The notes under the pieces are model-generated. The model saw nothing but the letters and a program-made list of their open reading frames with translations, made no database searches and was not told the DNA's origin. A DNA stretch of 64,000 nucleotides. Origin: Hemileia vastatrix. Taxonomy: Eukaryota; Basidiomycota; Pucciniomycetes; Pucciniales; Zaghouaniaceae. Made by a program: the position numbers and the translations under genes. The stretch is from positions 56,060 to 120,059 of the forward strand of contig JASXTE010000110.1 in NCBI GenBank assembly GCA_030280995.1, read 5' to 3'. This document shows positions 1 to 12,500 of the stretch, one piece after another; positions within the stretch are counted from its first letter, which is position 1, and every line of letters begins with the position of its first letter.

Positions 1-3000
1 ATGACAGATCTTCCAACCCAGGAAACTGTAGGTATGAACTTCCATTGAATGATGGAACTGTGAAAGCAGACTCTACATATCCATCATTCACGGTGATTTT
101 ATCATCAGGTCATTCGGTGATCAGGTGACACAGTGACATGTAATGAAGATAAACGTTTTCGTAGATTAGTTTGGAGTTGGTCGATGAAAATATAAGAAGA
201 AAAAAAAAGACTCTCATTCACAAGTCGACTCATCGACTCATTGACTTACCGAGTTCACAGTTGACTCCACCGAATCCAAGAGGACACAAACAAATTCCCT
301 TGTCTGGAGTGGAGGCAACACATTGACCACCATTCAGACAGACTGTTCTAGAACAGACATCAGCTCCGCACTCCTCTACTCGCATCACAGTGGTAATCGA
401 ATTATCGTCAGTAGACAGTTACATTAATTCATCCAGTCGCCAGTGAGTTGCAATGTTGAGATTCCACCGGAAGGGAAAAGAAAAGTATGTCAGTGTGAGT
501 ATGTGAGTACCACATTGGTTAATTTGACCGTTACTCTTGCACTAGCCTTGCCAATGTCAAAATAGTCGACAAAGTGTAGTTTGTCACCACACGAAATGAA
601 ATTTTCGTTTTTTTTTGTTTTCGCTTTTTTCCTCTCTTTCGTCTCTTTCTCTTCTTTTTATCTCTCGTATTTTTGCTTTTTCCTTGTCTTTTTGTGTGAG
701 AGTGTCACAATGTCACTTACCGATATCCACGCCGTCAATGGAATCGCCTCTATTGTCAGCTCTAAAGTCATACTGTCGTCCATTGATCTCAAGTTTACGA
801 ACACAACCTGTCAATCCGGTGAATGAATTGGTTCTTTGGGAAACCAGTGTCAAGTTAGGTGATCCACCCAAAAATAGTTCCAACTGGAAAGTTATTTGGG
901 TGAAAAGGCCTTGTGATTGTCCTGATATCTGCTGCCCTCCATTCAGTGTTAACCATGCTGTCCAACCGTCTCGATAGACAGTTACTCTATTCCAAGAGTT
1001 TAGAACAACCGGTCTTTCCGATCGAACGACTCCTTCACCCATACCACAGTCGAATCTGTGTAAGAATAAAAGAGTCAAAATTTCTTTATTCTCGTCGTTT
1101 CTTTCACCTTTATCCCTTTTGTTATGGTGTCAAGGGTCATTGATTTACTAGGCACGTTGGCCAATGAGGTACATCAATCACCAAACGGTTGCACTTCAAA
1201 TTTGTTTTTTGTTTTCTTTCTCATCCGCAAAAAATGGGCTCAAAAGAGACAAAATATTATGATGATGATGATGATGATGATGGAAGTGTCAAAAGGAAAG
1301 AACATACCTGAATTCGACGAATCCCTGGTTTAGTAGAAGAGCTACAAAGTCACCATCAAGAGTTTGCTTCTCCCCACTGTACAAGATGAGTCCTTCGTAC
1401 TGTTCAGGTCTGAACTCGATGTTCAGTTGCATCGATTTCTCCGAGTCTTTGAGAGTTGGTAAAGCGAGGTAGGAGCTTCCACGAAATCGAGGAAAGCGGA
1501 CCTCAGAAGCTGAAAAGGAAGAAAACAGCAAGAAAAGGTAAAATATAAAAAGAGAAGAAGTAAAGGTGAAAAGGAAAAGGAAAAGGAAAAAGAGAAGAAG
1601 TAAAGAAAGAAAGAAAGAAAGAAAGAAAAAAAAGAGATAAAAGAGAAAGAAAGAGAAAACGAAGAGAAGAAGTAAAGAAAAAGTAGAGAAAAAGAGGATA
1701 CATGAGGGTCACAAGTAACGGATTAAGCTCATGAATTGAAATGGATACTGTGAGTTGTTGTAGATGCCATTGCAAGTGACGCAAGTGATGTCTGCAATGT
1801 GTGTGTGTGATGCTGGTGCACCTCGTGTGTCTTATGTAGTTCAATGAAGAGGATGAAGAGAATGGAGAGAATGAACAGAATGAACAGAATGGAGAAAAGA
1901 GTGAAAGAATCTCTCCTTCCTTCCTCTCTTCAGCGTAAGTGTCTCTGTTTGTCCAAATAAAGCTAATAGGGTAAGTGAGTAAAGAACACCTGCAGGTCTT
2001 TTGCTGATCAATTATTCTTTCAGCCAGTTGGTTGTCTCTGTTCATCCTTGGACACCAAATCCACCTTGACAACGAGATCAGGCTGACCGTTGGTGGGTAA
2101 ATAAAGAAATAAAGGAGCAAGAAAGCACTAAAATAAAGAAGAAGACGAGTGGCAAGCATACAAGTATAAAAGTAGAGGAGTAGAAGTTGAGAAATAAAGA
2201 AGTAGAGGAGTAAAGAAGAAAAATACAATATACCCTGACCAAGGCTGAGGCTAGCGAGTATCCATATATTTTGACACAAAGGAACACTTGAACACGTAAC
2301 AGTCTATTACGAACAAACAGTGACTGGTAAGAGGACGAAAAAAAGTTTTTATATCATTTTCTGGTTGAATATTTCATCGTCTCTCTTCTAGCCATGTTTT
2401 TTTCACCCCGTCAAAGGGTGAACCAGTGGAATTGCCTTTAAATGACCCCTGCATGCTACGTGACTGGTGAAATTTGTGCCAGTACTGAGAAGAGCCAAGT
2501 GACGGGCTGACTGGTTGAGTCAGGAGAAATAGAAAGAGAGAAATAGAAATAGAGAGAGAGACAAACAGAAACAGACAGAGAGAAAGATAGAGACAGAACT
2601 GTGAGAATTGTCCACTGGATACTCGATAGGACGGTCACACTCGAACCTTCAGGTGAAGTTACAGAGAGAAAGAGAGAAAAGACAAAAAAGACAAAAAAAG
2701 ACAGGGAGAAAGTGAAAAATGTTTAAGCATGCGACTGCCACGGGCAGTTTGCCTGTGAAGGGTGCATGAGTCAATCCAATAAGAAAAATAAGAAAAATTG
2801 ACCAGTTGAGAGACAAGAGGAGACCAGGGATTAGAAATAACATGAAGAACTTACGTTTTTCACAAAAGAAACCTTTACGGCCGAGAGGGCATCGACACCT
2901 GACACTACTTTGACTGGCGATGGTTTTCTCACTCGTTGCCATGGCAAGTCGTGATGATTGCAGATTTGAGGTGGAAACAGTCGACACAGTTGAAACAGTT

Positions 3001-4104
3001 GAAAGTTCCATCTCACTAATAGATGAATCCACATTTGGTGAAACAAGTGGAGAGTGTGATGAGTTCATGTCGATCGTTTCACTGACACAAATTCCTCCTG
3101 CTTCACACTCGATTTCACTGCAAGATTTGAAATTGTGACTGCTATTTACTTTATCGGTATCACTTTTACTTGTTTCGTCATCTTCACTTTTTTTCCTTAC
3201 AGATGAAGGATCTGTATTTTGTGTGTCAATTTCACTTGAACGAAAAGAAGCTGATGACTTTGAACCTAAATGATGATGTTGATTTGAATGTTGACCATGT
3301 TGACGTTGGTTTTGGTGGTGATCATGTTGATTGGGTTGACTGAGTTGATTGGGTTGATTGAGATGATCAGGTTGTTCTTTGTCTGGATCTTCACCTTGCT
3401 GGCTTTTTTGGGTGAAAAATATTTTACTATTTGTGCTGGAGAACTGATCCAAGTCTACTTCTTCATCTTCACTTTCAGCTGAGTGTGAAGTGAACAAATG
3501 ATCAGCTTCATCATCTGCTGCTTGTTGAACCGTTGATGACAATTGACGCGATTGAGGAGTGAGATGAGGATGAGAATGATCATCTTGCTGATCGCTTTGT
3601 TCTCGCAAGTGGTTAAGAGATTGGCCTTCTTTTTCTCCATTTTGCCCATTTTGTCCATTTTCTGCGTTTTCTTCCTGTTCTGACCAATCGTTAGAGATAC
3701 ACGAGTATCCATTGTCCGAGAGAAAGTAATTATCTCGACAGGCACACTCGAAAGTGCCATCATGAAGATCGAAGCACAAATGTTGACATGGATTGTGTGA
3801 CTCACAATCTCCTGTCAATGAGAATTTTTGTCAATTATTAATCAAATATTTTGCAATTAAACTTTTGCCAATCATCAGTTGATGATAGGACAGAGTAAAC
3901 GATTGAATAAACTGAGTTAAAGGTGTCACTAACGTCTCACATCTCAGGTTCTTACTTACCCTGAAAGGCGGCTTCGAATGTATTTTCCTCGGACAGTGAA
4001 AGGATGTTGCTAGTTGTCGTGGAAGGTGGATGTAGATGTGATGAACAAATGCACAAGCTGATTACGACAACAACCGTGACAAGGAGATGCAAGTGAGGAG
4101 CCAT
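1..4104 (-). CDS. Secreted EGF / laminin-G domain protein (agrin/perlecan/eyes-shut-like), 3' end beyond window
   Basis: Five exons join in frame on the minus strand: 3960-4104, 2855-3811, 1308-1509, 721-1055 and 250-375, all with GT..AG borders and matching phases. A possible sixth begins at 25 and runs off the window. Exon 1 starts at ATG 4104 and encodes a hydrophobic signal peptide (MAPHLHLLVTVVVVISLCIC). Exon 2 gives a six-Cys EGF domain, about 170 residues of Asp/Glu/Gln/His-rich low complexity, then a second EGF. Exons 3 and 4 together make one laminin-G domain; the split falls at EFR|FDCGMG, and the late cysteine in LTGCVRKLEINGR is the usual one. Exon 5 is a third EGF (CLNGGQCV...CLCPLGFGGVNC). 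Alternating EGF and LG modules are typical of agrin, perlecan domain V, pikachurin and eyes shut, which act in extracellular matrix. No Kazal or NtA domain is visible, so the exact orthologue is undecided. Confidence 0.85.
1259..1282. repeat. (ATG)n trinucleotide microsatellite
   Basis: About eight consecutive ATG/TGA-register units, in the intron between the two halves of the laminin-G domain. Similar runs occur at 9380-9404 and 10857-10874. Confidence 0.9.
1510..2854 (-). other. Large intron of the EGF/LG gene with low-complexity tracts
   Basis: This 1.35 kb intron lies between the second EGF and the laminin-G exon. It is dominated by long GA-rich runs on the plus strand (about 1505-1700, 1855-1920, 2100-2230 and 2525-2710). 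They create open frames full of Ser, Phe and Leu on the minus strand that do not resemble protein. I see no further exon in it. Confidence 0.6.
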
Positions 4105-6000
4105 TTTGCCAGGAATAAGAGAGAAAGAAAGAGAAGGGGAAAGAGAGAAAGAATGGCAATAACAGCAATGAGCTGCTGGGTGAACCTTTTCCGTGTCTAC
4201 TGACTGCCTGCCTGGATGCGATGTGTTCTAGAGCAGTTGTTCAATCGATCGACTAGTGAGTCCTCGGAGCAAGTCACTTTATGTCCGAAGCTGCGATCTC
4301 TTGGCAGACTTAAAGCCTACACGAGCCCGATGGATTCATCTTACCAGCTCGTTTATACCGCTGTCTTTGCCACAAGTTCTAACCTTTTCTCTTTTTTTTT
4401 CTTTCTTTCTTTCTTTTGCCTCTCTTTTCTCTTCTTTCTTTACTCTTCTCCCTTTCTTCTGTCTTGTTCCTTCCTTCCCTTGTTCACGTTTTTCCTTCTC
4501 CACATCAACCGCATCAGCGCAGACAATCTGCATACATCTTTCCAAATGGCCTAAACATCCTTCTTTTGCATTCGCATCAGCCAACTACACTGACTTTACC
4601 GATTTGTGCACCTGGTGAAGGTGTACTCACTCACACACACAAACACACTGACTATTGTCAATTCTCTTGTCAGACTCATCGCCATCGAAGTATTCCTTTG
4701 TATATTTCGAATAAATATATCCTAATCGAAATTTTGCTTGAATATTTTTACTCTTTTTTCCCTTTTGTGCTTTACTTTAAACTTTTTGTATCATACACTG
4801 GATTTTTGGTATAGTTCTCAAATGTTCTAGTGTTCCAGTGTTCCAGTGTTCTGTTCGGAATGATGTTCAAACAGTCACTTTTTAACAGATGGAAATAAAA
4901 ATAAAAATGGTACCATAAAAAAAGACTCCTTTTCAGTTGGGTAAGGAGGACAAATGATCAAATGATCCTTAAAATTGTTGATGATTAGAACTTGTTCCAG
5001 AACTGGAGAAGCGTGTTGTGTTGCCGTGTGATAAGGTGCGTGTCTGTTACTTGCAACTTGGAAAATCAACTAAGTTACATCAGTGTTGAGAGGTTATTTA
5101 TTACCAGTGGAAGGGCATGGTGAAGTTTAATTTGGCTGGGGAGAAGGAGAGGAAGGAGAGAAAGGAGAGAAAGGAGAGAAAGAAAAGAAAGAAAAGACTG
5201 GATAGAACAAGAGAAACAAGAATAAAAGACAAGACAAGGAGAAAGAAAAAGAAGAGAAAGACACTTACCACTCTGCCATTTACCACGTTTGTGAAAAAGG
5301 TTCCTCTTCACAACTCTTCACAACTCTTCACCCCTTCCTCCAACTCCTCCCAATCAATCAATTGTTCCACCATGAAGAAGAAGGTCTATTGATTTTGGCT
5401 TGCTTCATCCTTGTCTTTTTCCCCTCTGTGTCTTTCTTAATAAGACACTAGTGGTGAACTGCATTCAAAGTCACTTGTGCAAATGAACATGAAGAAGAAA
5501 TAGTGAAACAGATAAAACTACCCGACTACACAGGCACACGAGTACAGAAAGAATCTTCTTTTCCTGTTTCACTGTACACTGTTGTATTTGTGATAATGCA
5601 ATTGCCTTATTTCTTTCCTTATTTCCTTGCGTCATGATCAATGGAAAAGTCCGAGTGACTCTTTGTTTACATCAACTTGTGCACAGGGCGGTCAAGTTGC
5701 CCTCTTCACATCTTTTCATCACACTGGCAACAGTCGAGTAACGACCAAAGACGGACTGGAAGACCCAAAGACCTTAAGATTCAAAGGTCCAAAGATCCAA
5801 ATATCCACAAAGTCGACGAGTCAAAGGAACTCCCGATGGTCAAAGGGTCCTCCAAGCCCTTCAAGTGGACCTTTCCTTTGACTCTTCCAGTCTTCAAGTC
5901 CACGGGGTCACTCGATGCCCTCAGGTCACGACTGTGTCTTGCCTTCACTCTTGCTTCTCCTCATCAAATGCAATTGCCAATCGCCCATCGCCTATTGTCC

Positions 6001-6034
<34 letters not shown>
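6001..6034. repeat. 7-bp tandem repeat (GATTGCC)n
   Basis: Four perfect head-to-tail copies of GATTGCC, with degenerate copies on the left side (ATCGCCT, ATTGTCC). Confidence 0.9.
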
Positions 6035-6229
6035 CTTGCCTCATCCATAGATAATCAAAGGCCCAGACATTGCCGGTAACTCAATCGAATTAGTTAGACT
6101 ACAGTTCTACTGTACATCAAATCCAACTTCTCTCCGTTACATTATCGTTGTCTTTGTATGTTAAAGAATAAACTGAAAGCAATGTCATCTCATTAACCAT
6201 TGATTGGCATCTCCGCTCTGAATAATTTT

Positions 6230-6264
6230 GTCGATGTTTGCTTCTTTGTGATGCAAACATCGAC
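6230..6264. other. Perfect 12-bp inverted repeat with 11-nt loop
   Basis: GTCGATGTTTGC at 6230-6241 and its exact reverse complement GCAAACATCGAC at 6253-6264, separated by 11 nt. It lies in non-coding DNA between the EGF/LG gene and Spätzle. It could form a stem-loop in RNA on either strand or be a palindromic protein-binding site. Confidence 0.8.
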
Positions 6265-9200
6265 CCTGTGAAAGCAAATTTTCCAATGTTCTAACAATTA
6301 GCTTGGTGAGATTGTAGACCTGATCTATTTTTCAACCCTCTAATGCCACTAAGTAACTCGACAAACATTTTGACGACACAAAAGGGTGACAAAGAGTAAG
6401 TACAACTTTACTTTTTGCATCATCGAAGTTTACTTTATCAAGTTTCTCACGTGTTTCATCGACACTTCTCTCGAGGGCAAAGTGACACACACGAATTATT
6501 CCCCTCAGATTATTTCTTTCTTCTTTTTTCCTTCCTTTTTGTTCTTTTTTTCGCTCTTTTCCTTTTCCTTTTCATCTCATCTATCGGACTGCAGCTGCGA
6601 GCAATGTCCAAATCTTCTCACACCTGAAAAGTACTTTTTCTACAACAAAATGACCATTTGGACACTCATTCTGCCACTTGGTGAGCTCACTTGCTTTCAA
6701 TTCCCAATTGAGGAAATCCAACCATCAAAATGTTACTCCGGAACTCAGCTGTACTTTTATCCTCTCTTCTCAAGAATCTTCCCACTCGCCATTCTTGTCC
6801 ATTCTTCCTTATTCCTCTCTTGTTCTTCTCTTTTCTCTCCTCTTCATTCTACACATTACAAAGAACGGACAAGGGACAAGACAAAGAGAATAAAAAAGAA
6901 TAAAAAGAATAAAAAGCAGCCTCGGACACTAAAACACTCTGACACAGCAAAAAGGATATAAATGACAATGTTTTACCAAGTTTCGAGTCGACAAGACATA
7001 GTACAACAAATAAATACCTTGTGCAATATCAGATGGTATAATTCAAGTTAACTGCCACATAAATATAAATGTCACTAGCAGTACTGATTACTTTGCCCTT
7101 TGCTCAAGCAACCTATTGATCTGAATCACAATTCACCAAACCTATTTTCAGCACACAGTAGATAGAGCAATTTCTTACTCTTTCATCTGTTAAATCCATT
7201 TACAAGGATACACTTTCTCATCTATCCAGGTGACTTTTAAATTAGTACATTCATTTAAACCTAACATTTCAAATAAACTTCACTGTCTCCCTCTTGCGAC
7301 ATCGAACAAAATTACGATGTGGGTGAAGAACAAATAGTTTTTTAAAGTATTCACTGTGAACAAACCAATTTAAGGGAAATTAAAATATTTTTACTTTTTA
7401 TCATTGTAACATTTTCACTTAAAAATTTTACTAATGAAACTCTTCATATAGTTTATAGTCTAACATCAGGTAAATTTGCACCTAGAGGAATAACTTGTGT
7501 ATTCACATGACCAAGTTAAGAATTATGTGTTGAGGGGTGAATTGAGTCATTGTCGTTAGTCACGTCATCCGATGAGTAGGAGTTACTCTTACTGATTATT
7601 CTTTGTTCTCACTCGAGTAATCAGGTATATTACTGAACGTTATTGGTTATTCTCTCACATTTCCTTGATGACAATTATGTGGCTGAGTGGTCGAATTCCT
7701 CGATCGATTCAGTTACAATAAATGACAATTTCAGGTTCAGTGTATGCGACTCATTTGATCACTACACAAGTTCATTGTAACTTCACCCCAAGTGTCAACG
7801 TGAGATTGAGGCATTTATTCACTGGAATGACAATAATATTTGGAACAGCCAATTGATCTTGCTTCTATGACTCTAACAGATCATCTCACCGGTAATCAAC
7901 TTAATGAGTAGCCGGAAAGGTCAATTTGATTTTCGTACCATTGTTCATATTTCAGGCTGCCACGAAGCAGATATTGCTTGTTTGTGAGTGCCTTTTGTCA
8001 CGGGTGCAAATGCTTTGTCCTAGTAAAGGAGTTTGCACGGGTATTAGTGTAGCTTGAATTGTCGATCGGTCAGGTTTTTCTCTTGTTTCGTGTACTAACT
8101 GACTTTTATTCTGCATCAATTGACTCTTTCTTTCTGTCACAATCCCTTGTCAGTCCTGACGTTCTGGACAGACTGAAGATCTTACACCTTTGATCATTCG
8201 ACCCAACAGACTAATTAATTTGAGGATTAGAGCAGTTTGGTCCGATTTTGATTTTTTCATTATCGACTTAATAATAAATTATGCTTTGATTGGATCACTA
8301 TAATCATTTTTTCAAGGCTTAATTTATCTCTTTCAAAACACTGTGTGATTAGATTTAGTTTAGAATATATAATAACTTTTTGTTCTAAATGAAACTGAAA
8401 AAAACTTAACTGAAGTTAAAGATGCAGCCAAGTTTAATGATCATTTGTTTTGTTTTGTGGATGTTTTCTAATCTGTCACATTGTTCATCAACTTGCATGT
8501 TGGGAAAAAGAGGTCGATGTGCCGATTGAAATGGATAAAAGGGTATAAAAGGGTAAAAAATGGCGAATGTCAACCGACCATCGAGAGAAACCGTCTAGAC
8601 CTTGAATTGTAAATATTGTTATTGTTCGGAGAGACAAACTCAACTCGACAACTCAACTCACCGACTCACTGACTCATGAACCAATCTCCGAGTCACCAAC
8701 TAAGCAACTGAGAAACTCAACAACTCACGCCCGACGAGAATAACGATCAAGTGATTGAGCAGTACATGAATATGCGATTTTGAAGGACGGAATGCATTTT
8801 GAATCAGTTATAGCAATTATTTGCATCATTTGTTCAAGTATTATGATGTAGAGACAAGTCATTTTGCCCTTATGACTGGGCAAAAAAATGACTTTACTTC
8901 TGAGAATCCTTTACCTTGGGAATTTTTCTCACATTCTTCATCCTCAAGATCAAATTCCGAAATGTAAAAAGTAACCCTCTTGCAAATGAGCCGATGAAAT
9001 ATTTCTATTGTAACTGTTTACTCAATGACAACAAGGATGAACCAAGTTATACGTTCAAATGAACCTTTTGTACCGTCCTTTCCATCATCTCCATCATCTT
9101 CAGCATTTCCATGACTTACAATTGAATAACTAGAGCAATGAACATTACAACATCATCATGAACTGATTTTTCTGCCATTGTTCAGTTGTAACTTTACATC

Positions 9201-9438
9201 AAACTTTGACAGAGAATCATTGAAATCATGGAGTCGGCATTTGTTTGATTATTTTACTCAAATCACAGAAGTGGAGTCAATGCTTTTACAAAGTGCCGGT
9301 AATTTACAAATAAATTGTACAAATTTCCTGTGTTTGTTGATCTGTTTTCTTTTGTCCTGTTGTCAGTTGAACATATACTGATGATGATGATGATGATGAT
9401 GATGAAATTTGTCTTTTTGTTTTGTATACAAAGATTCT

Positions 9439-9444
9439 TTTATT
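9439..9444 (-). terminator. Candidate polyadenylation signal for Spätzle
   Basis: AATAAA on the minus strand, about 130 nt past the stop codon at 9575. Confidence 0.45.
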
Positions 9445-9574
9445 CTTCCTTTTTTGCCTCTTTTTCCTAATATTATAACTATTTGCTAGGTGAAAATTGA
9501 AAAAAAGGATGAAAGATAAATAAGTAATCGATATCGGCTTAGTATATAAAAATAATTTGATGTACAAAAGTGAA

Positions 9575-12500
9575 TTAGCCAACAAGTGGATTGGTGCATC
9601 GACAGACACAACAAGAAGGAAAGAGGAACCAATCCATGAAAATGCCTTTGCAGTCATCATCCGGATCGTAAGCGAGTAATCGATGCCATTTGTATTTCTG
9701 TTGTAGACATTTGAAAAGTATGAAAAGTGTAAAAAGTGTTAGAAGACGAATTGAGGGATGACAGAATGAAAGATCATCCTGAGATAAAAGATATAAAAGA
9801 GGTGTAAGAAGAAGAAAAGGATATAAAAAGGAAAAGAGAAAAAGAGAAAAAGAGGAATCCACTTACTTGCTCACAAGTACAGTCGTCTTTGCATCTTTTA
9901 GTCTGCACGGACCTAGACGTCGTTGAATAGAAATGACTTTATTAGTTTTCACCAAGCAAGGACAAAGACAGGTCAGGGAGAGGAGAAGACAAGAAGAAAA
10001 GTAGAAAAGTGGAAAAATGGAAAAATGAAAAGATAGAGAAAGGAACATTTATTTGGGTTGTGGGTCTACCAGCATGGGTCGAGTTGATTTTATTTTGGCT
10101 ATTTGTGTGAGGCTAATGTGTTCTTCACTTTGTCTCAATGTCTCAGTGATTGAATCAGCTTTGGAATGAAGGCGGAGATGGTCAAGGAGAATGGGGCAGA
10201 TGAACTCTCGAGCAGAAAAGAAACAAGCAGAGAGAAAAAAAGTCGTGACTGTCGATCTGGCCCAGGGCTGCACGCACACAAATTTAAGGGGAAAGAAAGG
10301 CACAGGTGAGGGAGAAAGCGAGAGAAAACACGAAGAATGAAGAGAAGGGAAAAAAAATAAAGCTTGGCGATTCGGGGGAGGAGAAGGAGGAGAAGGAGGA
10401 GAAGGAGGAGAGGGAGGATGGGGGATGAGGAAAAGCAACAGGTATTCAGGTATTCAGGTATCCAGGTATAACAGATGACACATCTGACTCAACTACGGCA
10501 ACTGCAAAACTAGAAAACTACAAAACTACAAAACTACAAAACTACATACATCACCAGCGGTTGAGTGCTTACAAACCACGTACAAGCTGAAACTCACATT
10601 TACCGGGGAAAAGTGGAAAAGTTCAAAGCGAAATTACCTCGGCTGTCTTTGCCGAGCAAAGCGAGAAGACAAGAAGAAAAGAAGAACACTAGAAGAGGCC
10701 AGCCGAAAATATAGAAAAATGGTCAGATAAACGTGTGAAAGAACAGGGCAAAATAATAGATAAAATACATGAAATACATCAAACACATCAAATACATGAA
10801 ATACATGAGAGTCTATTTCTAATTCCACACTCGTAAAATACAACTCATCACAATGTCATCATGATGATGATGATAAATTCTATACTCACTGGCAAACTTC
10901 TTGTTGAATTGCTTGCTGCAAATGTTGAGTGTTGACGATAGCGCGAATTTTTCCAGCTGAATTAGATGCCCAATAAGGAGTGACAATTTCAACAGCTGAC
11001 TCACATGTATCGATTTTGTTATTATCATTAAATTTAGATGAAAATGACGTCCGTTTGACTCTTTTTATTCTGTCGTTTTTGTTGTTATTTACACTTTCAG
11101 TCGTTGATTTACCCTGTTGCGTCACCGGAGATCCATCATAAGTGGCAAATGTTTCACGAGCTGAAGAATCAGGCGGATTGTACTCGCCAAACATTCGTTT
11201 GATCATTGCTTTATTCTCATCTATGTATGCATCTATAAGAAATCTGTTGAAGAAAAAAATAAAGAAAAAAGTTGACAAGATGAGACACTCATACATTTGG
11301 TCTAGATGTGTCTGCTGTAATGTTAATGAAAAACATATCACGTGGTCACTTGGTCACTGTGTGTCTTTGGAAAATAATGATGAATAAAGATTGGACTGAA
11401 ATAGCTCGAACTGTTGTGAAAAGAACAGGAAACCTCGTGATGCACGTGTTGAGAGGGAAGATTAACTTACCCATGGACTTGTCTCTTGGCAACTTTATGA
11501 ATTGAATGGCTAATGTTGATACTTTGGCCATTAAGTTGCTGATTAATTGATGGATCAATTGTCACTTGGTCGAGAAACAGTTCACTGTGATAGATGACTG
11601 TAGAAGAGTCGAAGGTGACCTGAGGGTTGGTAATACTGAAGGTCCGTCCATTAGGTCATTGTGATAGAAAGAACATGTCTTTGGGCGTGTAATGAAGTGT
11701 CTCATCCTAAACTAAACTATTCTTGTGCCAGCAGGTAGACCAAGTGACTCAACAAGTGACTTGACAAAAGTAAAAGGATGGACATATAACTTACCTGGGG
11801 TAGTTTCGGCCTGCAGTTGGACAATACAGTTGATTGGACCTTCGAACACAGGGCAATCCGTTGACAGGACGTGTCGAGTGACTACTACTCACTTGTGTTA
11901 TGACAAATGACATTGTGAGCAGTATGTAAGGTAGCCCAATGTTCAAATTAAACTTCACATTCTATAACAAAATGAGAATAAAGGTAAAGGAAAGTTAGTT
12001 ACGAACAAGTGGATTAACTGGGTGTGGCTAATCTTTTCTTAAGTTGTCATGTGTGAGGTCCACTTTGTCTCGATCTCTCTTTCTCTTCTTTCATCCTGTG
12101 GCAGAGCAATCATTCAATTTTCCAAATCACCAGGTCGCAAAATTCACAAAAGGACTGTGCCATTTGTGAAGTAATTTACTGGCCGGACTGCCTTTCAACA
12201 GTCAGTCAACCAGTCAGACTTTGCTTGTTTCTATTGGACGAATTTCCTCATTCAAACATTCAAACTGGCAAACTTCACCAAAAGGTTGTCTCCACGGTTT
12301 GATGTGTGATGTGTCCTTTTGTACCTTTGTACTTTTGTACCTGTGTGTCTGTTTTACTGCCGAGTGTAAGCTAAATAAGCGAATAACTAGCTGCGGTCAC
12401 ATCACAGGTCAAATTGAAAGGGCCGAGTTGTTTGTGCAGTCGGCGTGAGAATCAGGATGAAAAAAAATAAAGAAAAAACGGAAGAACAAGTCTAAACTTT

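Larger units (their letters stand above)
4105..9574. other. 5.5 kb without a recognisable gene
   Basis: Separates the start of the EGF/LG gene from the end of Spätzle. It holds pyrimidine-rich tracts (4380-4500, 5130-5260, 6505-6580), small tandem repeats (4828-4852, 5300-5330, 6001-6034) and one perfect 12-bp inverted repeat (6230-6264). Open frames here are low-complexity or unrecognised. Likely upstream regulatory DNA, UTR or intron sequence; nothing coding can be supported. Confidence 0.5.
9913..10889 (-). other. Spätzle intron rich in minisatellites
   Basis: A 977-bp intron splitting the cystine-knot domain after the codon for EVC. It contains a 9-bp GAAGGAGGA array (10376-10417), an AGGTATTC array (10438-10470), an ACTACAAA array (10505-10547) and an AAATACAT array (10761-10808). 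No coding sequence seen. Confidence 0.7.

Noticed and set aside
1..25. Sixth exon of the EGF/LG gene as a firm feature
   Set aside because: An acceptor-like CTACAG precedes it and the phase fits, but only 25 nt are visible and they do not clearly resemble a laminin-G start; mentioned only as possible.
1503..2279. Long minus-strand open frame (about 258 codons)
   Set aside because: Made of Phe/Leu/Ser-rich low complexity from GA-rich plus-strand DNA inside an intron; no domain, and the flanking exons splice over it.
4216..4814. Overlapping plus- and minus-strand frames upstream of the EGF/LG gene
   Set aside because: Pyrimidine-rich tract translating to Ser/Phe/Leu runs in several frames at once; not protein-like.
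5627..6054. Plus-strand frames of 84 and 125 codons
   Set aside because: Include a 7-bp tandem repeat and repetitive CCAAAGA-type DNA; no recognisable domain or initiation context.
10049..10210. Minus-strand frame with [20 protein letters not shown] as a Spätzle exon
   Set aside because: The confirmed exons on either side splice together in frame without it, and it does not match the cystine-knot pattern.
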